From positions 1-6,982 of the forward strand of contig JASHTU010000176.1 of assembly GCA_030040395.1 (NCBI GenBank): a stretch of DNA of 6,982 nt, given 5' to 3'. The notes beneath the pieces are model-generated. The model had not been told where the DNA came from. It was given only the letters and a program-made list of their open reading frames with translations, and searched no databases. How positions within the stretch are numbered: position 1 is the stretch's first letter; each line of letters starts with the position of its first letter. The translations under genes and the position numbers were made by a program. This document shows positions 1 to 5,341 of the stretch, piece by piece. This DNA comes from Acidobacteriaceae bacterium. GTDB lineage: Bacteria; Acidobacteriota; Terriglobia; Terriglobales; Acidobacteriaceae.

Positions 1-674
1 GCAACCCACACCATGAAGATGGTCACCCGCTCTTCAGGGTCATTCGCGGCCATGATCGGCGAATCATCCTTGTCGGCGCCCCAGTTCTTGGCCACGTCGC
101 CCGAGGCAAAAACCATCACATGCGGATGCCAGCTCTTGCCGCGGTCGTTCAGGTACTGCTGCTTCGACAACATGTAGCACATCGCTCCGGGCTCGAGCGC
201 CGGCAGCTCCTTGTCATCCAGCGCCGCAGCCGTCGCCGCCCGAATCTCCGCTCTTGTTTTCCCCTCCAGCACCAGCCGTGTCTTCATCAGGAAGATCGGC
301 ACATAGCTCCGCGCCGCGGCCGCATTAAAGCAAATCGGCGCGCGCACCTTGGGATTCCAGAACTCCGGATCGTCCGTGTCCATGGCCCACGATCGCTCCA
401 CCACGCACAGAAAGCCATTCGCGCCTGCGACGGCGGTCGTGAGTCCCTTCCTTCCCAGCACCATCACCTCGGCTCCGTCCCCAATCGATTTCGGAGCAGC
501 GCTGCGGGCCAGCGCAATCTCCGCACTTTGGTCGGCGATCAAATACGCATTCAACGGAGCCATGGCCGGATACGCAGCCTTCTCCGCCTGCGCCCGTGCC
601 GCAAGTGTTGCGCCGGGCAGGCAAAGCTGAACCAGAAAGGCGATTGCGATGAGTTTCAAGTCAGCCTTCCACAT
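1..674 (-). CDS. Secreted protein of unknown function (C-terminus cut by window edge)
   Basis: The frame is open from an ATG at 674 to the left edge, giving 224 visible codons. The start is supported by a GGAG five bases upstream (minus strand TTGGAGTTCCC before ATG). Residues 1-25 form a signal peptide: charged start with two Lys, hydrophobic core LIAIAFLVQLCLPG, likely cleavage after ATLA. The mature part begins with an Ala-rich stretch and later has WNPKVRAPICFN, a Tyr/Met-rich MCYMLSKQQYLND, WHPHVMVFASGD and a terminal TIFMVWVA. I recall similar unnamed exported proteins in Acidobacteriota and Proteobacteria, in which a WHPH-type motif precedes a WGA...SP segment and a TxF strand close to the C-terminus. 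If so, only a few residues are missing. No catalytic motif is recognised. It is transcribed leftwards, apart from the next gene by a 400-base gap, so it probably has its own promoter. Confidence 0.8.
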   Translation of the reverse strand, partial: MWKADLKLIAIAFLVQLCLPGATLAARAQAEKAAYPAMAPLNAYLIADQSAEIALARSAAPKSIGDGAEVMVLGRKGLTTAVAGANGFLCVVERSWAMDTDDPEFWNPKVRAPICFNAAAARSYVPIFLMKTRLVLEGKTRAEIRAATAAALDDKELPALEPGAMCYMLSKQQYLNDRGKSWHPHVMVFASGDVAKNWGADKDDSPIMAANDPEERVTIFMVWV

Positions 675-1073
675 GGGAACTCCAATAGGTGCATCTTACT
701 CGATCCTCAATGGGACGGAAACAGCCCGACGCACTCATTGACCGGGGTTGCCTGCGTTTCGAGGATTAGTCCAGAGAAAACGCCGAAGGTTTCGGGAGCC
801 TTCTCGGGCCCCGAATTACGGGCTGACACTTGTGCCGGTTTTGGAGGTGATCTGCGGATGGGGACGGCTTCATTTGCAGCGTACCGCAAAGACGAACCGT
901 CAGCTTTCCCGATTGATGGATTTGGAACAGAAGAAATGAAGCTCTTACATCCTGGTAACAGGCTGAAGCATATTTCCAGGCCCGACCACCCTCAAAACGA
1001 GCCTCGGAGATTGGGGGCTCGTCCTGAGGCGGTGTCTGGGAAGTCCAGCTTGTGCCGCCATTCCAGTCCTGCA
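675..1073. other. Gene-free intergenic stretch of about 400 bases
   Basis: This separates two leftward genes. Open frames exist on both strands (for example 766-1149 minus, 748-939 plus), but they are Arg/Pro/Ser-rich, lack a ribosome binding site, and one overlaps the end of the membrane-protein gene, so none is called. The right end of the minus-strand upstream region should hold the promoter of the secreted protein that starts at 674. A TAAGAT hexamer lies about 18 bases before its ATG, but there is no convincing -35 partner. The only clear structure is the hairpin at 990-1029. Confidence 0.6.
990..1029. repeat. Imperfect intergenic hairpin (14-base arms)
   Basis: The left arm 990-1003 (CCTCAAAACGAGCC) pairs with the right arm 1016-1029 (GGCTCGTCCTGAGG). 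This gives 7 bp next to the loop, a 2x2 mismatch (AA opposite CC), then 5 bp, around a 12-base loop. It lies about 45 bases past the stop of the membrane-protein gene in that gene's direction. No T-run follows on either strand, so it is not a textbook Rho-independent terminator. It may be an RNA 3'-end stabiliser, a Rho-dependent end, or a dispersed palindromic element. Confidence 0.45.
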
Positions 1074-1532
1074 TCAGCCCAGCAAGCGGATCCACGCCAG
1101 CCATAGAACCACAGCGGCGTAAAGGGTCAGGTTCGCTACCCGGGTCCAATGAACTGTTATCAACTCGCGCATGAGCTCCGGGCGGTTACCCTCGCGCTCA
1201 ATTTTCAGTTGCAAGGGAACCCAGTAGAGGAGTGAGAGGAACAGGACAGCCTGAAGCGCCAGCGCGGCGGCCAGCAACCAGCGAGGCGCACCGAGCGGAG
1301 GGAAGAACCAAAGAAGCATGGCGCCCGCCGCCGAAAGACCCATAGGTACGAAGATTACGCCGAAGATGCTGTGAAAATGTTTCTTCTGGTAGGCGGGAAA
1401 GTCCTCAGGACGCACCATGGGCCACAGCGGAAAGAGCACGACCTGGAACGTCCATATGTCACCCACGCGATAGAGAGCAAAAGTGAGCGCGAAGAGCAGG
1501 ATCAAATCGTTGACGGGAGCTGGATGCGGCAT
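1074..1532 (-). CDS. Four-helix integral membrane protein of unknown function
   Basis: A 152-residue protein with ATG at 1532, preceded by AGAGG seven bases upstream. Four hydrophobic segments are visible: about 9-24 extending towards 40, 55-78, 83-106 and 131-150. This predicts a small inner-membrane protein. The loop after helix 1 carries a polar YQKKHFHSIFG segment (His52 and His54), and helix 4 is introduced by VHWTRVAN (His128, Arg131). This four-helix layout with conserved-looking His and a Trp-Thr-Arg near the last helix resembles small DUF1772-type membrane proteins, but I am not certain of the family and assign no function. The MarR-family remnant ends 21 bases upstream on the same strand, so the two were probably co-transcribed, a common pairing of a MarR regulator with a small membrane protein. 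It appears intact although its presumed regulator is not. Confidence 0.8.
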   Translation of the reverse strand: MPHPAPVNDLILLFALTFALYRVGDIWTFQVVLFPLWPMVRPEDFPAYQKKHFHSIFGVIFVPMGLSAAGAMLLWFFPPLGAPRWLLAAALALQAVLFLSLLYWVPLQLKIEREGNRPELMRELITVHWTRVANLTLYAAVVLWLAWIRLLG

Positions 1533-1553
1533 GTTTATCCTCTGGTTTCCGCG

Positions 1554-1910
1554 TCATGAAAGTTGATGCAGGACTTCCCGAAGCAAAAGCTTCAGACGTT
1601 CCAGCGTCTCCACAGACACATTCGAGAGGCCGGCGCTGTACTCGCCGGCTCGCGCCTTCGACAATCGCTCCAGGAGAGCATTTGCCTTTGAGTTCGTAGC
1701 TACCTTCTTCCGTCGCCGATCCGCGCTATCTTCCGTTCGTGTTACGAGCTTCAGGCGTACGAGCCGATCGACAGCCTGGTCGAAGAGCGGGCGAAATGAC
1801 GGGCGCGCCACGATATTTTTTGGCGAGGGTGAGGGTGCGCTGTCCGGCTCAGTGCGCCCGGACCAAGCGAGAAGCCAGTTCCGGGGAACGGGAACCGGAA
1901 CTGCGGACAA
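1554..1910 (-). pseudogene. Truncated MarR-family transcriptional regulator (C-terminal part only)
   Basis: From about residue 36 of this frame (position 1805 leftwards) the product matches the second half of a MarR winged-helix protein: a recognition-helix-like SFRPLFDQAVDRLVRLKLV, the wing motif TRTEDSADRRRKKVA, then the long C-terminal dimerisation helices (SKANALLERLSKARAGEYSAGL and TLERLKLLLREVL). The first helices, which lead into the DNA-binding domain, are absent. The frame contains no ATG. Only a TTG at 1910 or a GTG at 1811 could start it, neither with a good ribosome binding site, and an in-frame stop lies at 1923-1925. The leading residues (VPVPVPRNW and following) are translated from a perfect inverted repeat and look like intergenic DNA. 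The usual LTxxG after the wing is also degraded to TNSKA. I infer a decayed or 5'-deleted regulator gene. The alternative is a short 85-118 residue protein acting as a dimerisation partner. Confidence 0.6.
1876..1903. promoter_or_regulatory. Perfect 9-bp inverted repeat, candidate operator or leader hairpin
   Basis: CAGTTCCGG (1876-1884) and its exact complement CCGGAACTG (1895-1903) flank a 10-base spacer, so the half-sites are 19 bp apart centre to centre, on roughly the same helix face. The element sits 69 bases before the phosphodiesterase ATG and inside the spurious 5' extension of the MarR remnant, that is, between two divergent genes. Position and symmetry fit a dimeric regulator site. 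As RNA it would be a stable hairpin, but no T-run follows on either strand, which argues against a terminator. Function is inferred. Confidence 0.45.
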
Positions 1911-1961
1911 TTCATACGCCCGTCATGAAGAGCCTGAGGCAGTTGTGGCATGGTTCTTTTT

Positions 1962-1966
1962 GGAGG
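1962..1966 (+). promoter_or_regulatory. Ribosome binding site fixing the phosphodiesterase start
   Basis: GGAGG lies six bases before the ATG at 1973. The frame is open upstream to 1739, and the alternative in-frame ATG at 1925 has no such site and would put a polar extension before the signal peptide. The 1973 start is therefore preferred. Confidence 0.75.
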
Positions 1967-1972
1967 TTCAAC

Positions 1973-3706
1973 ATGAACGCGCATTGGCTGGCGCGGGCCG
2001 GCGTGGTGGCGGCCTTGGCGGCATTTTCACTGGGTGGAATCGCGCAGCACGGACAAGAACGGCCGGGATCGGGCCACATTCGACACGTGCTGCTCATCAG
2101 TATTGACGGCATGCATGCGGTGGACTTTCTCAACTGCTCCACCGGTATCGCCGACATCAACGATGGGAACCCTTATTGCCCCCATCTTGCCGCGCTAAGG
2201 CGAACGGGCATCAACTACGTCGCCGCGTCGTCGTCGCGTCCTTCGGACTCGTTTCCGGGGACAGCTGCCCTGGTCACGGGAGGAACTCCGAAAAGCACGG
2301 GCCTGTATTACGACGTGGCCTACGACCGCTCGCTCGATCCTCCCACCATCACCACCGGCACGGGCCTCGCGGGCGGCCCTTGCATTCCGTTTGCTGCGCC
2401 GTCGGGAACGACCACCGATAACGATCAGGGCATCGACTACGATGACACCAAACTTAACGGCGGCGCGCCCGGAGCCAGCCCCACCGACGGGGGCGTGAAC
2501 TCGATCGATCCGCGCAAGCTGGCGCGTGATCCTGCGGCGGGCTGCGCGCCCGTTTACCCGTGGAACTTTGTTCGCACCAATACCGTGTTCAGCGTGGTGC
2601 ATGCGGCCGGCGGCTATACCGCCTGGATCGATAAGCACCCGTCATACTCGTTTACCGCCGGCCGTGGCGGCACGGGTTTGGACGACTACTATTCTCCCGA
2701 GGTGGACTCCGCCGTGATTCCCTTGCCGGGCGTGACCACGGCCCTAGGCGCGTCCTGCGACCCCATCCGCGATCCTGCCGGCGCCGGGAGCTGGACGAGC
2801 AGCTTCGAGAATATCCAGTGCTATGATGCGCTCAAAGTGAAGGCCCTTCTGCGCGAAATCGCCGGCGAGAGGCACAACGGCGCGCCGGCCCAGGTCCCGG
2901 CCGTCTTCGGGATGAATTTTCAGTCGGTTTATTTCGGCGAAAGCCTGAATGAACCGGGAGTGGCCGAGGGTGGTTATGAGAATGCCGCAGGCGTGCCCAG
3001 CGAGGAACTGGTGAATGAGATCGAGTTTGTTGACGCTTCGATCGGTAAAATCATGGACGCGCTGCAGGATGCCGGCCTGAGCGACGACACGCTGGTGATG
3101 GTGACCGCCAAGCACGGCGACTCGCCGATCGACACGGCCCACTACGTGGCTGACGGTACAGGCACGCCAGCTACGCTGCTGGCGCAAGCCGGCATGATCC
3201 CGTACTCGGAGTCGCCCCTGAACACGACCGGCATCGGCGCGACCGAGGATGACGTGTCCCTGCTGTGGCTGAAGAAGGGCGCAAGCGTCGATGCGGCCGT
3301 GAAAATCCTCGAGGGCAACGCGACCGTGCTTGGGCTGGGCGAGATCTACTACGGCCCGACCCTGGCGCTGAATTACGGCGTCGGCGGCCTGGGGCCCGGA
3401 CTGGACCCGCGCACTCCGGACATCATCGTCACCCCGAACGTCGGCGTCACCTACTCGGGCAGCACAACCATGATCGGCGATCATGGAGGTTTCGCGCACG
3501 ACGACACCAATGTGATGCTGCTGGCGAGCAATCCTCGCTTTACGCCGCAGACCGTTTATGCGGAAGCGACGACGAGCCAGGTGGCTCCGACCATCGTTTA
3601 TGCGCTTGGTCTCGATCCGCGGGCGCTGGATGCCGTGCGGATCGAGGGCACGCCGGTGCTGTCTGCGGTCGAAGAGGAACTCGAGAAGAGCGAATCGTGG
3701 CGGTGA
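1973..3706 (+). CDS. Secreted type I phosphodiesterase / nucleotide pyrophosphatase-like protein (alkaline phosphatase superfamily)
   Basis: A 577-residue protein. Residues 1-24 are a signal peptide ending SLGGIA before QHGQ, so it should act in the periplasm or outside. The alkaline-phosphatase fold begins with HVLLISIDGMH (Asp45 as first metal ligand), followed by SRPSDSFPGTAALVTGG, which matches the nucleophile loop of NPP phosphodiesterases (usually TxTFPNHxTLVTG). Here Ser93 takes the place of the nucleophilic Thr. Later come VDASIGKIMDAL (Asp354), TAKHGDSPID (residues 378-387, Lys380-His381 where DHG is usual) and IGDHGGFAHDDTNVMLL (Asp503, His504, His509), a likely metal cluster. NPP-type enzymes hydrolyse phosphodiester or pyrophosphate bonds of nucleotides or lipids using two metal ions. 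Substrate is unknown here. The loop at 125-275 is long and Gly/Pro/Asp-rich. The gene is monocistronic: it diverges from the MarR remnant and converges on the propeller gene. Family placement is firm, exact activity is not. Confidence 0.87.
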   Translation: MNAHWLARAGVVAALAAFSLGGIAQHGQERPGSGHIRHVLLISIDGMHAVDFLNCSTGIADINDGNPYCPHLAALRRTGINYVAASSSRPSDSFPGTAALVTGGTPKSTGLYYDVAYDRSLDPPTITTGTGLAGGPCIPFAAPSGTTTDNDQGIDYDDTKLNGGAPGASPTDGGVNSIDPRKLARDPAAGCAPVYPWNFVRTNTVFSVVHAAGGYTAWIDKHPSYSFTAGRGGTGLDDYYSPEVDSAVIPLPGVTTALGASCDPIRDPAGAGSWTSSFENIQCYDALKVKALLREIAGERHNGAPAQVPAVFGMNFQSVYFGESLNEPGVAEGGYENAAGVPSEELVNEIEFVDASIGKIMDALQDAGLSDDTLVMVTAKHGDSPIDTAHYVADGTGTPATLLAQAGMIPYSESPLNTTGIGATEDDVSLLWLKKGASVDAAVKILEGNATVLGLGEIYYGPTLALNYGVGGLGPGLDPRTPDIIVTPNVGVTYSGSTTMIGDHGGFAHDDTNVMLLASNPRFTPQTVYAEATTSQVAPTIVYALGLDPRALDAVRIEGTPVLSAVEEELEKSESWR

Positions 3707-3722
3707 TTGTCATGTTCGCTGC

Positions 3723-3752
3723 CCGCCCAAAGTTGATACCAGCTTTTGGCGG
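3723..3752. terminator. Hairpin between convergent genes, possible bidirectional transcription end
   Basis: CCGCCCAAAG (3723-3732) pairs with CTTTTGGCGG (3743-3752) at 9 of 10 positions around a 10-base loop. TTCG (3715-3718) can pair with CGAA (3753-3756) beyond a four-base bulge. It starts 16 bases after the phosphodiesterase stop and lies about 70 bases past the propeller stop in the other direction, the right place to end both transcripts. No U-tract follows in either direction, so intrinsic termination would be weak. The remainder of 3707-3822 holds no gene. Confidence 0.35.
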
Positions 3753-3822
3753 CGAAACGAGCGAGGCGCCGGCGTATGGGCGCGGGAGCTGACCCATTAC
3801 CTCCCGGCGCCCCGCCCGGCTT

Positions 3823-4941
3823 TTAATGCAGCAAATTGAAGGTGTTTGAGTTGTCGTCCACAAAGTACACGCCATCGCTTGTGGTGGTCAGGCCGAAAAG
3901 AGCGCCCGATCCCGGGGGAGGGCCGCCGGTGGCGTCTACGAGCACTTTCGCCACCTGTCTTCCGGTGCGGGGATCCACTTCGACGATATTGCCGTCATTT
4001 CCATTGGCGGCCAGGAGATGATGGTTGGGCGCAAAGGTTAGCCCCAGAGGATCGTTCAGTGCTCCTCCCTGAGAAATGGTGCTGTTGAACCGCGAGGCAT
4101 CCCAGCGGAAGAGCGCGCCGGGAACCGCGGCAATGCGATTGTCGAGGCTGTCGGCAACGTACAAGATCCCGGTTTGCTCATCGAACGCCACGCCGGTGGG
4201 GCCGATGACCAGTGCGACCGGATCGGTCCTCTCGGGAAATCCCGTAGCCACCACGGTGCTGTTCACCAACAGCGGCACGCCGCCATCCGGGATCACGAGC
4301 AGCATGCGGACTACTGTTCCCTTGTTCACAACGGTTCCATTCGCGGCCACTGTCCCATTCAGCACGTTGGTCACGAACAGGACCGCTACCCATCCGCCGT
4401 CGACGGCGGTCATGTCCCACGGGCCATTGATGTGGTTTCCGGAGAAGGTCTCGACAACTTTGCCCCAACTGTTCAGGACGATGAGACAGCCGGCCTGCGC
4501 CGTGGCCGCCGTGCCATCGGTGGTGGGCAGGCTTCCGACAATCACGAAGCCGCTGCGCAAGGCCACCAGCGCGGTGGTCAATCCGATTCCGCCGGGACAT
4601 TTGGTTGTGGCTGCGTCGATCTGGGCAAACTGGGTGAGGGCTCCGCTAGGGCTAATCTCGACGATGGTGGTTCCTGTACCCTGCAGGTTCGCGCCGTTAT
4701 TGAAATTGCTGATGAGGAACTGGCCCTCGACCAGATTTCCGAGCGTGCGGGGAACGCGGGCGACTCCATAGGGATTGACGTCTCCGTTGCCCGGAACGGT
4801 GGTGCTGAGGGTGGTTACGGTGTCAAGATTTCCGATGAACGACGGATCGGAGTATTGCGCGACGGCAGCTATGCCGCTCACGATCAAAAGCATCAGGCCC
4901 AACAGATGCAGCAGATCAGACCGGCGGCGATCTTTCTCCAT
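3823..4941 (-). CDS. Secreted beta-propeller protein (NHL/SMP-30-like repeats)
   Basis: A 372-residue protein. The ATG at 4941 follows AAGGAGGG with six bases between GGAGG and the start, and is directly followed by a signal peptide (MEKDRRR, hydrophobic LLGLMLLIVSGIAAVA, cleavage near Ala28). An ATG at 5040 in the same frame would add 33 polar residues before the signal peptide and is rejected. The mature protein is built of repeated strands of the kind found in NHL or gluconolactonase-like propellers: NPYGVARVP (56-64), GQFLISNFNN (73-82), TTIVEISPSG (91-100), GPWDMTAVDGGWVAVLFV (173-190), PTGVAFDEQTGILYVADS (248-265), DPLGLTFAPNHHLLAAN (297-313), GNIVEVDPRTG (317-327) and GLTTTSDGVYFVDD (350-363). 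Cys115 and Cys152 could form a disulfide. Such proteins bind ligands or act as lactonases. No catalytic site is recognised, so a binding or scaffold role is equally possible. It is divergent from the GH3 gene. Confidence 0.85.
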   Translation of the reverse strand: MEKDRRRSDLLHLLGLMLLIVSGIAAVAQYSDPSFIGNLDTVTTLSTTVPGNGDVNPYGVARVPRTLGNLVEGQFLISNFNNGANLQGTGTTIVEISPSGALTQFAQIDAATTKCPGGIGLTTALVALRSGFVIVGSLPTTDGTAATAQAGCLIVLNSWGKVVETFSGNHINGPWDMTAVDGGWVAVLFVTNVLNGTVAANGTVVNKGTVVRMLLVIPDGGVPLLVNSTVVATGFPERTDPVALVIGPTGVAFDEQTGILYVADSLDNRIAAVPGALFRWDASRFNSTISQGGALNDPLGLTFAPNHHLLAANGNDGNIVEVDPRTGRQVAKVLVDATGGPPPGSGALFGLTTTSDGVYFVDDNSNTFNLLH

Positions 4942-5033
4942 AGTTGCCCTCCTTGGCTTCGCGGATGGATGGTTGAAATCCGGAGCGGGAAATCTCTCCA
5001 GTCCGCCCAGACTAGCTTCGAAGGAGCCGTATC

Positions 5034-5066
5034 TTGTCACCGGAATGTCACCACAGTGTCATTTCT
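5034..5066 (+). promoter_or_regulatory. Three TGTCA boxes at exact 11-bp spacing (Pho-box-like)
   Basis: TGTCAC begins at 5035, TGTCAC at 5046 and TGTCAT at 5057, giving three 11-bp units (TTGTCACCGGA, ATGTCACCACA, GTGTCATTTCT). Eleven-bp direct repeats starting TGTCA(C/T) are the hallmark of PhoB-type response-regulator sites, in which 7-bp boxes are separated by 4 bp. The classical spacer is A/T-rich, and here it is mixed. In the plus orientation the array points to the GH3 gene (276 bases to its ATG). On the minus strand it lies 93 bases ahead of the propeller ATG and reads as RTGACA repeats. Regulator identity and target direction are inference. Confidence 0.5.
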
Positions 5067-5241
5067 TTGCACGGCTGCGCCTGGGTTGGAACTTCCGGCC
5101 CGGGATGGGTGTTCGACGTAGCGCTCACAAATTGTCCTAGCCGGTTTTCTGCAGGACGAAAGTCGTGTTCTGACCTTTCTTGCTTCGCCAAGTGTGTTTT
5201 TCCGCAGCCTGTCGAGCTGGGTGATTTTGTGGGATTTGGGG

Positions 5242-5258
5242 CGCCGTAGAGAACGGCG
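5242..5258 (+). repeat. Small perfect hairpin upstream of GH3 gene
   Basis: CGCCGT (5242-5247) and ACGGCG (5253-5258) form a perfect 6-bp stem with an AGAGA loop. It is short and could arise by chance in GC-rich DNA. It lies just before the TAGAAT hexamer and the G-rich leader. Confidence 0.3.
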
Positions 5259-5276
5259 GGGTGGACTAGAATGGCC

Positions 5277-5301
5277 GGGTACGGGGATACGGGAGTTTGG
5301 G
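5277..5301 (+). promoter_or_regulatory. G-quadruplex-type motif in the GH3 upstream region
   Basis: Four G-tracts, GGG (5277-5279), GGGG (5283-5286), GGG (5291-5293) and GGG (5299-5301), are separated by loops of 3, 4 and 5 bases, matching the canonical pattern. The tracts are on the coding strand 40 bases before the start codon, so the structure could form in the mRNA leader if transcription starts upstream. Confidence 0.45.
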
Positions 5302-5332
5302 ACGAGGCTAAGGGAACGACCAGAGAGTGGCT

Positions 5333-5337
5333 GGAGG
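5333..5337 (+). promoter_or_regulatory. Ribosome binding site of the GH3 gene
   Basis: GGAGG (within GGAGGGG) is followed by four bases and then the ATG at 5342, which opens directly into a signal peptide. This sets the start. Confidence 0.7.
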
Positions 5338-5341
5338 GGCT

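Larger units (their letters stand above)
4942..5341. other. Divergent intergenic control region between propeller and GH3 genes
   Basis: About 400 bases without a convincing gene. Open frames crossing it (5034-5249 plus, and the left tail of a minus-strand frame that runs to 6793) have no ribosome binding site and biased composition. It contains the 11-bp-phased TGTCA boxes at 5034-5066, a small hairpin at 5242-5258, a TAGAAT hexamer at 5267-5272 without a well-spaced -35, and a G-quadruplex-type motif at 5277-5301. It must hold the promoters of both flanking genes. Confidence 0.6.

Noticed and set aside
120..1106. 328-codon plus-strand open frame over the left secreted gene and spacer
   Set aside because: Arg/His/Ser-rich low-information product antisense to a gene with signal peptide and ribosome binding site, and it runs through unrelated intergenic sequence.
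1739..1972. N-terminal extension of the phosphodiesterase frame to 1739
   Set aside because: It would overlap the MarR remnant, place about 78 Arg-rich residues before the signal peptide, and ignore the GGAGG at 1962-1966.
2744..3499. 251-codon minus-strand open frame inside the phosphodiesterase gene
   Set aside because: Antisense shadow of a gene with clear superfamily motifs; no ribosome binding site or domain.
3775..3822. GC-rich tract before the propeller stop as an intrinsic terminator
   Set aside because: The C-runs and G-runs do not form an extended stem, and the short T-run lies on the wrong side for the rightward transcript.
4942..5040. Upstream ATG at 5040 for the propeller gene
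   Set aside because: It would put 33 polar residues before the signal peptide and lacks a ribosome binding site, whereas the ATG at 4941 follows AAGGAGGG.
4174..5121. 315-codon plus-strand open frame antisense to the propeller gene
   Set aside because: Composition is Gly/Ala/His/Arg-rich without recognisable domain or start site. The opposite strand has a signal peptide, repeats and a strong ribosome binding site.
5236..5272. TTGGGG and TAGAAT as a sigma-70-type promoter for the GH3 gene
   Set aside because: The spacer is 25 bases, far from the usual 16-18, so only the -10-like hexamer is noted.
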